This document shows positions 7,715 to 15,911 of a DNA stretch of 64,000 bases, in pieces. Origin of the DNA: Jannaschia donghaensis (GTDB lineage Bacteria; Pseudomonadota; Alphaproteobacteria; Rhodobacterales; Rhodobacteraceae); assembly GCF_001403795.1 (NCBI RefSeq), contig NZ_CXSU01000012.1, positions 299,669-363,668 of the forward strand, given 5' to 3'. Both the position numbers and the translations under genes were made by a program. Numbering within the stretch: position 1 is the first letter of the stretch; each line of letters begins with the position of its first letter. The notes beneath the pieces were generated by a model. That model was not told where the DNA came from, searched no databases, and saw only the letters and a list, made by a program, of their open reading frames with translations.

Positions 7715-8958
7715 GGGCGGATCACGCGCGCCTGCCCGACTGGTCTGCGATGATCCGGGCCTTCGGTCGGATCGGCCTGTTATCTTTTGGGGGACCGGTG
7801 GCTCAGATCGCATTGATGCACCGCGAGCTGGTAGAGGAGCGCGCTTGGCTCGACGAGGAGACGTATCTTCGCGGTTTGGGGTTTTGCACGCTCTTGCCGG
7901 GACCGGAGGCGATGCAGCTGGCCACCTTTGCGGGTTGGCGTCTGCGCGGCACTGCCGGGGGGCTGTTGGCGGGTCTCCTTTTCGTCGTGCCCGGCGCGGT
8001 GATCATGGTGGCGCTTGCCGCGCTATACTTGTCCTACGGCCGACTGCCGTTAGTCGAAGCGGCGTTTTTGGGGATCAAGGCGGCAGCGCTGGCCATCGTG
8101 GCGGGGGCGCTGTGGAAACTGCGCGCCAAGGCGCTGCGGGGGCCGCTTGCCATCGCGGTCGCCATCGCCGCCTTCGCCGCGCTGTTCTTTCTTGCGGTTC
8201 CGTTCTGGGCCGTTCTGCTGGCCGCACTTGCGACCGGGGCCCTGCGCGGCGGGGACGGGGATACAAGTGTCGCCCCCCTCAAACCGGCCAAGACGCTGCG
8301 GACGGTTGCGACATGGCTGGCAATCTGGTGGGTGCCGCTGCTGGCGCTTTTGCTGCTGGCACCCGGGTCGGTCCCGGCACAGGCGGGTCTGTTCTTCAGC
8401 TGGCTTGCCACCGTCAGCTTCGGCGGTGCCTACGCCGTCTTGGCCGCGCTGGCGCAGACGGCCGTGGACATGCATGGCTGGCTCACCCCGGAAGAGATGG
8501 TCGACGGTTTGGGCCTGGCCGAAACGACGCCCGGCCCGTTGATCCTGGTGACCGTTTTCACCGGTTGGCTGGGCGGGGCGCAGGTGGGCATCGGCACGGC
8601 GGTCGCCACCGCTCTGGTCACGCTGTGGGCGACGTTCGCGCCTTGCTTCCTGTGGATTTTCGCCGGGGCCCCGCATCTGGAGCGGTTGACGGCGAACCCC
8701 CGTCTGCGCGGCGCGCTCAACATGGTTTCGGCGGCCGTGGCGGGGGTGATCGCGAACCTGTCGATCTGGTTCGCCGTACATATCCTGTTCATCCGGGTGT
8801 CCGACGGCACGCCGCCTTGGCCAGATCCGACATCGCTCGACCCCAAGGCGCTGGCTTTGGCCATCTTCGCTTTTGGCTGGCTGCTGATCCTGAAGCGCGG
8901 CCTGTTTGAGACGCTCGCCCTCGCCGCATGCGGCGGGGCGGCGTTGCACCTGATCTAG
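7711..8958 (+). CDS. chrA: Chromate transporter, ChrA family (long, two-domain form)
   Basis: A 415-residue inner-membrane protein with two homologous halves typical of long-chain ChrA. The first half carries [16 protein letters not shown] (~16-31) and [15 protein letters not shown]; the second repeats the pattern as [14 protein letters not shown] and [15 protein letters not shown]. About ten hydrophobic segments are visible. ChrA exports chromate, probably driven by the proton gradient; some homologues act on other oxyanions, so substrate is not certain. It begins within the stop codon of the rhodanese/ChrB-like gene and ends 4 nt into the convergent glmM. Confidence 0.9.
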   Translation: MRADHARLPDWSAMIRAFGRIGLLSFGGPVAQIALMHRELVEERAWLDEETYLRGLGFCTLLPGPEAMQLATFAGWRLRGTAGGLLAGLLFVVPGAVIMVALAALYLSYGRLPLVEAAFLGIKAAALAIVAGALWKLRAKALRGPLAIAVAIAAFAALFFLAVPFWAVLLAALATGALRGGDGDTSVAPLKPAKTLRTVATWLAIWWVPLLALLLLAPGSVPAQAGLFFSWLATVSFGGAYAVLAALAQTAVDMHGWLTPEEMVDGLGLAETTPGPLILVTVFTGWLGGAQVGIGTAVATALVTLWATFAPCFLWIFAGAPHLERLTANPRLRGALNMVSAAVAGVIANLSIWFAVHILFIRVSDGTPPWPDPTSLDPKALALAIFAFGWLLILKRGLFETLALAACGGAALHLI

Positions 8959-10298
8959 GCCGCGCCGCGCACCGCGTCGGCCACGTCGTCAACGACACGG
9001 TTGAGCAGCCCGTCATCTTCGCATTCGGCCATCACCCGGATCAGGGGTTCCGTCCCCGACGCCCGGATCAGCAGGCGACCGGTCCCGTTCAACTGCGTCT
9101 CGGCCTGGGTGATGGCGCGGCGCACGGCCGGCGCGTCCAGCGGCGTGATCCCATCGGCATAGCGCACGTTTTCCAAGCGTTGCGGCACGGGGGTGAAGCT
9201 GTGCATCAGATCGGCGGCGGGTTTGCCGGTGCGCACCATTTCCGCCAGGAACTGCAACCCCGCGATCAGACCGTCACCGGTGGTCGCGTGATCGGTCATC
9301 ACGATATGTCCCGATTGTTCGCCGCCCAAGTTGAAGCCGCCGGCGCGCATCGCCTCTACCACATGGCGATCGCCGACCTTGGTGCGCAGAAGTGTGATGT
9401 CGGCCGATGCCAGATACCGCTCCAACCCCAGGTTCGACATGACCGTCGCCACCAGGGTCGCGCCCTTCAGCCGCCCCTCGGCGGCCCATCGATGCGCGAA
9501 GAGCGCCATCAGCTGATCGCCGTCCGCGACGCGGCCTTCGGCGTCCAGGATCATCACCCGGTCCGCGTCCCCATCGAGTGAAATTCCCACATCCGCGCCA
9601 TGGGCGACCACGGCCTGCGCGCAGGTGTCGGTATGGGTGGAGCCGCAGTCGTCGTTGATGTTGCGCCCGTTGGGCGATACCCCGACGGCGAACACGGTCG
9701 CGCCAAGCTCCGACAGAACGTCTGGTGCCGCGCGATACGCGGCCCCGTTGGCGCAGTCGATGACGACCTTCAGCCCCTCGAGAGACATGCCCGGCGGAAT
9801 CGTCGTTTTCGCATATTCCACGTAGCGCCCGCGTCCGTCGTCGATGCGCTTGGCCCGCCCGATATTGGGGGCATCCGCAAGGCGCACGCCGTCGGTGACC
9901 ATGCGTTCGATCTCCGCCTCGGCCTCGTCACTCAACTTGAAGCCGTCGGGGCCGAAGAACTTGATGCCATTGTCGTCCGCCGGGTTATGACTGGCCGAGA
10001 TCATCACGCCCAGGTCCGCCCGCATCGACCGCGCCAGCAGGCCCACCGCGGGCGTCGGCACCGGGCCCAGCAGCAGCACGTTCATGCCCGTCGACGTCAG
10101 CCCCGCCGTTAGCGCGTTTTCCAGCATATAGCCGGACAATCGCGTGTCCTTGCCGATGACGACGCGGTGCGCGGCCTGTCCCGCGCCCTCGCGCCGGAAA
10201 TAGCGCCCCGCGGCGGCCCCCAGGCGCAGCGCCATCTCGGCGGTCATGTTGCCGGCGTTTGCCCGGCCGCGCACGCCATCAGTTCCAAACAGGCCCAT
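8955..10298 (-). CDS. glmM: Phosphoglucosamine mutase
   Basis: A 447-residue alpha-D-phosphohexomutase that interconverts glucosamine-6- and glucosamine-1-phosphate, feeding UDP-GlcNAc for peptidoglycan and lipopolysaccharide. It starts [11 protein letters not shown] as in nearly all GlmM proteins. The phosphoserine loop is ISASHNP (S103 expected to be phosphorylated), the metal loop is LDGDADR (~233-239), the sugar loop is GGEQSGHI, and the C-terminal phosphate-binding motif is [12 protein letters not shown]. The first 20 nt overlap the 3' end of folP, so folB-folP-glmM form one tightly coupled operon. An upstream ATG adds a non-conserved 21-residue tail and is rejected. Confidence 0.97.
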   Translation of the reverse strand: MGLFGTDGVRGRANAGNMTAEMALRLGAAAGRYFRREGAGQAAHRVVIGKDTRLSGYMLENALTAGLTSTGMNVLLLGPVPTPAVGLLARSMRADLGVMISASHNPADDNGIKFFGPDGFKLSDEAEAEIERMVTDGVRLADAPNIGRAKRIDDGRGRYVEYAKTTIPPGMSLEGLKVVIDCANGAAYRAAPDVLSELGATVFAVGVSPNGRNINDDCGSTHTDTCAQAVVAHGADVGISLDGDADRVMILDAEGRVADGDQLMALFAHRWAAEGRLKGATLVATVMSNLGLERYLASADITLLRTKVGDRHVVEAMRAGGFNLGGEQSGHIVMTDHATTGDGLIAGLQFLAEMVRTGKPAADLMHSFTPVPQRLENVRYADGITPLDAPAVRRAITQAETQLNGTGRLLIRASGTEPLIRVMAECEDDGLLNRVVDDVADAVRGAA

Positions 10299-11271
10299 CG
10301 GATCCCCCCGTCTCGCGCCAGAGCGCCAATCCCTGTGCCACCATATCCACATCATGGACACGGTGCATTTGCACGCCTTGTGCCACAGCGGCCAGCGTCA
10401 CCGCCAGCGTCCCCGCTGCGCGATCTTCCGCCCGATCTGCGCCGCCGATTTCACCGATGAAACGTTTGCGCGACGCCCCCAGAAGGAGAGGCAGGCCAAG
10501 GCCGTGAAACACGGCGATCCTGCGCAACAGGTCGAGGTTGTGCGCCTTGGTCTTGCCGAAGCCGATACCGGGGTCGACCACGATACGGTCGCGCGAAATT
10601 CCTGCCGCTTCCGCCTTTGCCACCCGGTCCGCCAGCGCGTCGTACACGTCCAGCGCCACATCGTCGTAGCTCGGGTCGTTCTGCATCGTTTGGGGCGCGC
10701 CTTGGGCATGCATCAGGCAGACCGGCACACCGGACGCCGCCACCAGTCCGGCCATCGCCGGATCGAACGTCAGGGCCGACACGTCGTTGACCAGCACCGC
10801 GCCGGCATCCAGCGCGGCCCGCGCCACGCTGGCCTTGCGGGTATCGATCGACAGCGGCGTCCCGACCAGCGCCGCGATGACCGGGGTCACGCGGGCGATC
10901 TCCGTCGTCTCGTCCACATCCGCGGCACCGGGGCGCGTGCTCTCACCGCCCACATCGACGATATCGGCGCGGGCCATTGCGGCGGCCTGTGATGCGGCCG
11001 CGTCTGGGCGCATGAACCGACCGCCGTCGGAAAAGCTGTCGGGCGTCACGTTCAGGATGCCCATAATCGATGGCCGGGTCATCGGGACACCGGCGATCGA
11101 GGCGCGCGACGCGATCAAGGGGGCCAGAGCCGCCTGAGGAACCTCGGCCACCGGAACCGTCCGGGTCGGGCGTCCGCGTTCCAGAACCTCCACCGCGTCG
11201 AACCGCATCCATCCGCCGGCCAGACGCGGCCCGGTGGCATGGGCGTGGGGCAGGGGCCGCAGGTATTGCAT
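10279..11271 (-). CDS. folP: Dihydropteroate synthase
   Basis: A 330-residue enzyme condensing hydroxymethyl-dihydropterin pyrophosphate with p-aminobenzoate, the sulfonamide target. Motifs in order: [16 protein letters not shown] (~69-84), [11 protein letters not shown], the D-T-R loop [25 protein letters not shown] and [12 protein letters not shown]. The core is preceded by ~65 residues not found in short DHPS proteins; this segment may be a lineage-specific cap. The ATG at 11269-11271 overlaps the folB stop and its own stop lies inside glmM, so all three genes are translationally linked. Confidence 0.96.
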   Translation of the reverse strand: MQYLRPLPHAHATGPRLAGGWMRFDAVEVLERGRPTRTVPVAEVPQAALAPLIASRASIAGVPMTRPSIMGILNVTPDSFSDGGRFMRPDAAASQAAAMARADIVDVGGESTRPGAADVDETTEIARVTPVIAALVGTPLSIDTRKASVARAALDAGAVLVNDVSALTFDPAMAGLVAASGVPVCLMHAQGAPQTMQNDPSYDDVALDVYDALADRVAKAEAAGISRDRIVVDPGIGFGKTKAHNLDLLRRIAVFHGLGLPLLLGASRKRFIGEIGGADRAEDRAAGTLAVTLAAVAQGVQMHRVHDVDMVAQGLALWRETGGSDGPVWN

Positions 11272-12176
11272 CAGATCGACGCAAGATCCGGTGCCAGACG
11301 CGCGCCGTCCGCCGGGATCGGCGTGACCAGTTCGACCGCGTCGAAGGCATCGGCGAACCAATGGGCGAGGTTCAGTGGATCGGCCGCGTCCGGGGCATTC
11401 GTCGCATCCAGCACAAGACGCGACGGGGCCCAGACCGACAGGCGGGCATTGCGCATGGACCAGTCCAATTCCGTCCGCGTGTCGACCACGATGCAGCGGC
11501 GGTCCATCGCCGCCAGACGCCAGGCCGCCTGTTCCAGCGCCAGAAGGGCGATGCGTCGTTCGGCCATCGGATGCTCGGCGGGGGGCGGTGCGAAGTCCGG
11601 CGTGGCGATCAGGACGACCGGCCTGGGGTCCGCCGCCAGCCGGTCCAGCAGCGCGGGCAGCGCGGCATCTGCCTGCGCGCCGGCGGGCAGCAGGATCACG
11701 CGGGGCCGGGGTGCGTCGTCATCCACTTGGATCGCGGCCTGCGCCCGCGATCGGACGATCTCCACGCCCAGCACATGCGGCCCGCGGTCCAGTTTCTCGA
11801 TCCGGACGAAGACGCGGGCGACCCGGTCGTGGTGCAGCACGCGGGCTGCCAGACGCTCGGCCAGGGTTTCGAGCAGATTGAGCCGCTCGGCCTCCAGTTC
11901 GATGTCGATCGCCTCGATCAGGGTGTCATAGCTCAGGATTCCGTCGACATCGTCGCCCAGCACGGCATCGGTGTCCGGCACCACCTCGGCCACGATATCC
12001 AGGCGGATGCGTTGCAGCACGCCACGTTCCTGCTGGAAAGCACCGATCTCAACCTCCCGGACATGCTCCCGCAGGGAAATCCGGTCCAGGGGAAGACCGG
12101 CCGCGCGGGCGCGGTCCAGCGGCGCGGCGAAAGCCAGTCGCAGATCATCCTGCTGGGGGGGGGCGGGGCGGGTCAT
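11271..12176 (-). CDS. folB: Dihydroneopterin aldolase with C-terminal extension
   Basis: A 301-residue protein; ordinary FolB is ~120 residues. Residues ~30-150 match the FolB fold: EIGAFQQERGV, the catalytic-glutamate region LLETLAERLAARVL and the lysine strand VRIEKLDR. Residues ~155-301 are an extra domain with no recognised motif; it is predicted to be alpha/beta (VILLPAG, PVVLIATPD, CIVVDTRTELDW). No folK is seen nearby, so the extension might supply another activity, but that is speculation. A run of nine C's near codons 5-8 is a possible slippage site. First gene of folB-folP-glmM. Confidence 0.85.
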   Translation of the reverse strand: MTRPAPPQQDDLRLAFAAPLDRARAAGLPLDRISLREHVREVEIGAFQQERGVLQRIRLDIVAEVVPDTDAVLGDDVDGILSYDTLIEAIDIELEAERLNLLETLAERLAARVLHHDRVARVFVRIEKLDRGPHVLGVEIVRSRAQAAIQVDDDAPRPRVILLPAGAQADAALPALLDRLAADPRPVVLIATPDFAPPPAEHPMAERRIALLALEQAAWRLAAMDRRCIVVDTRTELDWSMRNARLSVWAPSRLVLDATNAPDAADPLNLAHWFADAFDAVELVTPIPADGARLAPDLASI

Positions 12177-12255
12177 CGGCGTCTCGGCGTGGTCTTTGCG
12201 GTTCCCTCAGACCACGCCCGCACCGCGCAGAAAACCCCCGACGCGCATGTTTGCG

Positions 12256-12954
12256 TCAGGCACCGGGTATCTGGCGATAGAACAGGTGGCGACCGACCTG
12301 CGCCGTCTGGGGATAGACCTTGGCCCAATAGGGATCGACATAGTCCGCGTGATAATGCGTCGCCTCACCCGTCAGGCGCCGAGGCTCCCCGTCCATAAGG
12401 CGGCGGGCGATCTTGCCAGCCAGGTCCCAGGCCTGCGGCTCGGTCACCATTTCGGGAATACCGTCGCAGGTATAGCTGAATTGGCAGGCATGCAGACGGC
12501 CGGTCCCCTGATTGACGACGCCGCAGACGGTGTCCGGGTAGTTGCCCACATCGACCCTGTTCAGGATCACTTCGGCGACGGCGACTTGACCGCGCAGCGG
12601 CTCTCCGCGGGCTTCGAAATAGATCGCTTCGGCCAGGCAACGCCATTCGTCATCGCCACGCGCCGGGGGCTGCGCCGCGATCGCGGCGGTGTTGAACGTG
12701 GCCGGACCACGACGGAAATCCTCGGCCCGCGGCTGGCCCTGTTGCGACAGGGGTTGCGCCGCACCGGTCAGCGACGTCGCGCTTGCCTGTGTCAGGCTTT
12801 CGATCCGTTCAAACCCGGCCCGTTCCACACCCGTCGTCATGCCCAACGCCAGCGACTGGGCCGAAACGGATGCGCCGCCGAATCCGAGCAGACCACACAA
12901 AACCAGACCCGCGACAGCCTGCGCCGACGCCTTACACACATTCCGAAACTTCAT
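12256..12954 (-). CDS. SleB/CwlJ-type cell wall hydrolase
   Basis: A 232-residue secreted protein with a signal peptide (about 1-33, ending near SVSAQS). Residues ~105-230 match the Hydrolase_2 (SleB) domain: AEAIYFEARGEP with the candidate catalytic glutamate, GQVAVAEVILNRV, CQFSYTCDG and a C-terminal THYHADYVDPYWA. In spore formers these enzymes open cortex peptidoglycan; in alphaproteobacteria they are presumed to be periplasmic lytic transglycosylases. It stands alone, with a 206-nt gene-free region upstream that must carry its promoter and about 80 nt before folB downstream. Confidence 0.88.
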   Translation of the reverse strand: MKFRNVCKASAQAVAGLVLCGLLGFGGASVSAQSLALGMTTGVERAGFERIESLTQASATSLTGAAQPLSQQGQPRAEDFRRGPATFNTAAIAAQPPARGDDEWRCLAEAIYFEARGEPLRGQVAVAEVILNRVDVGNYPDTVCGVVNQGTGRLHACQFSYTCDGIPEMVTEPQAWDLAGKIARRLMDGEPRRLTGEATHYHADYVDPYWAKVYPQTAQVGRHLFYRQIPGA

Positions 12955-13160
12955 CTATTCTTCACCTGAACATCGTGGCTCTCGAACGGGGTACACCCCT
13001 GACCTTAGCGAAGCGTGAAGAACGATCGTCTGCACGGCACCTCGGCTCGGAGGGTGACGTGAAGTCTGCCAACGGAAGGCGCAACATGGTCAAAAGCGCG
13101 CAGGGGTGGAACCCGGCGCTGGCTGTGCGGGTTTCTGCCCAACGCTCTGCCAGATCGGCG

Positions 13161-15692
13161 TTAATCCGCCTTTTTCGTCCCAAGCAACGTCGCCTGCGCG
13201 GCCGCAAGTTTCGCGACTGGGACCCTGAAGGGCGAGCAACTGACGTATGTGAAGCCAGCCAAGCGACAGAAGGCGATCGATTCGGGGCTGCCGCCGTGTT
13301 CGCCACACAGGGCAAGTGTGATGCCCGGCTGCGCCTTGCGGCCACGGGCCGCCCCCAGCAAAAGCAGTTCGCCCACCCCGTCTACATCCAGCGTCCCGAA
13401 TGGATCTTCGGGATAGACGCCTTCGTTGACATAAGCGGACATGAATCGCCCCGCGTCGTCGCGCGACAGACCATAGGTCATCTGCGTCAGGTCGTTCGTT
13501 CCGAAGCTCAGGAAGTCAGAGGTTTCGGCGATTTCCTCGGCCCGCAGCGCGGCGCGCGGCGTCTCGACCATGACGCCCAGACGATAGGTGAATTCGGTCC
13601 CGGTCTCGGCGCGCACGGCCCCGGCGATGCCATCGATGCGCCGCTTCACCAACTCCACCTCCCGCCGGGCGGTGACAAGCGGGATCATGATTTCGGGCCG
13701 CACATCGACGCCTTCGGCCATCGCCGCCACCGTCGCCTCGAAGATGGCGCGGGCCTGCATCTCATAGATTTCGGGCACCGCAATCCCCAGGCGCACGCCG
13801 CGCATGCCCAGCATCGGATTGTATTCCTGCATGGATTCGATCCGCGCCTTCACCTCCGACAGCGGGCGATCCAGCGCTTCGGCCAGGGCGCGCACACCCT
13901 CGATCTGGCTGGGCAGGAATTCGTGGAGCGGCGGGTCCAGCAGACGGATGCACACCGGAAGCCCGGACATGAGCCGGAACAACTCGGTGAAATCTTCCCG
14001 CTGCATCGGCAGCAGACGGTCCAATGCAGCGGCACGGTCCTGCGGCGTTTCGGCGAAGATCATTTCTCGCATCACGGTCAGACGCCCGGAATCGAAGAAC
14101 ATATGCTCCGTCCGGCACAATCCGATGCCATCGACGCCGAATGTACGCGACAGGGTCGCATCGGCCACCGTGTCGGCATTTGCGCGCACACCGATGTCGC
14201 GCACGTCGTCGGACCACCTCATCAAATCACCGAACGCGCCGTCCAGCGTGGGTTCGGTGGTTGCGACGCGCCCCGCCAGCACCTCACCCGAGGAGCCGTC
14301 GATCGTGATCTCGTCACCTTCGTGCAGGGCCGTGCCGTTCACCAGCGTGATGCGCCGCTTCTTTTCGTCGACGGTCAGGCCCATCGCCCCGGTCACGCAG
14401 GGCAGACCAAGGCCGCGTGCGATCACGGCGGCGTGGCTGGTGGTGCCGCCGCGTTCGGTCAACACGCCGTCTGCCGCATGCATGCCGCGCACGTCATCGG
14501 GCGTGGTTTCGCGCCGCACCAGGATGCAGGGTTCGTCGCGCGACAGGCTGGCCTGCGCGCTGGCGCTGTCGAACACCAGCTTGCCCGCCGCCGCACCCGG
14601 AGAGGCGGCGATGCCACGGCCCAGCACGGTGGCCCGGGCGTTCGGATCGATCTGCCGGTGCAACAGACGAGACAGCGTTTCGGGGGCCACGCGCAGCAGG
14701 GCTTCGGTTCGCGGGATGACGCCGTCGCGGGCCAGTGCGGCGGCGATGGCGACGCTGGCACGGGCGTCGCGCGGGCAGCGGACGGCGTCGAGAATGGCGA
14801 GGCGGCCCTGGTCGATGGTAAATTCGACCTGCATCTCCTCGCGCAGACGACGGCGGCAACGGGTGCCGACCTCCCGCAACTCCGCATAGACGTCGGGCAG
14901 CATGTCTTCGAGCGAGGCACCGCGCGCATCGCGGGTCAGATACAGCGCTTTCTCGGGGGTGCGCAGGGCGTCGCGGCCCATGGCCTGCCCCATATAGCGC
15001 CCGGTGATCTGCGGATCGCCGGTGGCCGGATCGACGAACTGAACCACGCCGGCACCGGACTGACCGGGGCCCATGCCCTGCGCCATGCGCTGCACCACAA
15101 GGCCCAGGCCGGCATCCGCGGGGGCACCCTTGGCCTGTCGCAGCAGGCGGGCGGAGGTGCCGTCCCAGGCGCGGGACATATTCTGCAGAACTTCGGCCAG
15201 TTGCGCCTCGATCCGCTGCGGGAAAGGCGCGTCCATCTCGTCCTCGAAGACCTGCCGCGCGGCGGCGGGGGTGGGGGCGTCGTCGAAGGGTTCTTCGTCC
15301 AAGCGCATGACTTCAATGGCAAAAGACCGGATGAACCGCAGGTAGAGCTTATCGGCCACGGCATCGCCCAGCGTGTTGGACAGCCAGGCGTGGGCGTGGT
15401 CGTTCATCCCGATGTTGAGCACTGCGCCGGGACCGCCCCAATCGCCGGTCTGGCTGGAGGAGCGGACCGACAGCAGCAGCGGTTCCCCTTCGAAGAGGCC
15501 AATCAGATGGCCCAGGTCGGGCATGTCGCCCCCGGCAATCGTGCGCACGGTCTGGAAGGGGATGGCGACGGTCTGGGGGACGGGCAAATCCATGCGGATA
15601 AGGCGTTGCAGGCATTTCGCGCGGCTGCCGTGCCGATCCGCCGTGATGTCGGCGGCCGGGGTGATGGGCGTGAAGCCAGGTGTGTCGAGCAT
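13161..15692 (-). CDS. PEP-utilising / pyruvate phosphate dikinase-like protein with degenerate ATP-grasp domain
   Basis: 843 residues. The C-terminal two thirds are well conserved with pyruvate phosphate dikinase: phosphohistidine loop GGTTSHAAVIARG (H420), GIGLCRTEHMFF, RLLDPPLHEFLP, SFGTNDLTQMTYG and LCGEHGGSPESIAFC. The N-terminal nucleotide domain is divergent: GGKGANL reads as GSRAKCL, SVRSGA is SVRSSS followed by GDWGGPGAVLNIG, and the end of the domain has LDAVRC where PPDK has LQTRxGKRT. ATP-binding lysine, glutamine and arginine are therefore missing. I start at the ATG 15692 after a GAGGG; earlier in-frame ATGs at 15725 and 15779 exist. Downstream of glyS, as in relatives. Confidence 0.8.
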   Translation of the reverse strand: MLDTPGFTPITPAADITADRHGSRAKCLQRLIRMDLPVPQTVAIPFQTVRTIAGGDMPDLGHLIGLFEGEPLLLSVRSSSQTGDWGGPGAVLNIGMNDHAHAWLSNTLGDAVADKLYLRFIRSFAIEVMRLDEEPFDDAPTPAAARQVFEDEMDAPFPQRIEAQLAEVLQNMSRAWDGTSARLLRQAKGAPADAGLGLVVQRMAQGMGPGQSGAGVVQFVDPATGDPQITGRYMGQAMGRDALRTPEKALYLTRDARGASLEDMLPDVYAELREVGTRCRRRLREEMQVEFTIDQGRLAILDAVRCPRDARASVAIAAALARDGVIPRTEALLRVAPETLSRLLHRQIDPNARATVLGRGIAASPGAAAGKLVFDSASAQASLSRDEPCILVRRETTPDDVRGMHAADGVLTERGGTTSHAAVIARGLGLPCVTGAMGLTVDEKKRRITLVNGTALHEGDEITIDGSSGEVLAGRVATTEPTLDGAFGDLMRWSDDVRDIGVRANADTVADATLSRTFGVDGIGLCRTEHMFFDSGRLTVMREMIFAETPQDRAAALDRLLPMQREDFTELFRLMSGLPVCIRLLDPPLHEFLPSQIEGVRALAEALDRPLSEVKARIESMQEYNPMLGMRGVRLGIAVPEIYEMQARAIFEATVAAMAEGVDVRPEIMIPLVTARREVELVKRRIDGIAGAVRAETGTEFTYRLGVMVETPRAALRAEEIAETSDFLSFGTNDLTQMTYGLSRDDAGRFMSAYVNEGVYPEDPFGTLDVDGVGELLLLGAARGRKAQPGITLALCGEHGGSPESIAFCRLAGFTYVSCSPFRVPVAKLAAAQATLLGTKKAD

Positions 15693-15853
15693 GGGTCGAC
15701 CCTCGCGATTGTGCAGGTGCAGCATGACATATTGTTGCGCTGCAGCATAGCCTCTTTTGCCAGACTGACAGTAAGGCATCCCTTCTGTCAGACCAGCCTG
15801 TCGATCGCGCCGGTCGATCCGTGTTGCGCGTCTGCACGGTCAAGGAATTTCGT

Positions 15854-15886
15854 GGGTGATCTACGGGTGATCTGTGGGTGATCTGC
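15854..15886. repeat. Three tandem 11-nt repeats, GGGTGATCT core
   Basis: The nonamer GGGTGATCT occurs at 15854-15862, 15865-15873 and 15876-15884, exactly 11 nt apart. It lies in the 219-nt gap between glyS and the PPDK-like gene, next to a 10-bp palindrome. One-turn spacing could present the same face to a protein; replication slippage is the alternative. Confidence 0.8.
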
Positions 15887-15906
15887 GTCGGACGGGCGTC
15901 CGACGC
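15885..15906. terminator. Perfect 10-bp palindrome after glyS
   Basis: GCGTCGGACG (15885-15894) and CGTCCGACGC (15897-15906) form a perfect inverted repeat with a two-base centre, 6 nt after the glyS stop. It is a strong hairpin in RNA, but no T tract follows on the minus strand, so it may block 3' exonucleases rather than terminate. Confidence 0.5.
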
Positions 15907-15911
15907 GGGTT

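Noticed and set aside
13150..13175. GGCG-TTAATC-CGCC followed by TTTTT
   Set aside because: It reads as a terminator only on the plus strand, where no gene precedes it; the stem is only four base pairs.
12783..15881. Long plus-strand open frame of 1032 codons
   Set aside because: It is antisense to the PPDK-like gene and has no domain; GC-rich antisense frames often stay open.
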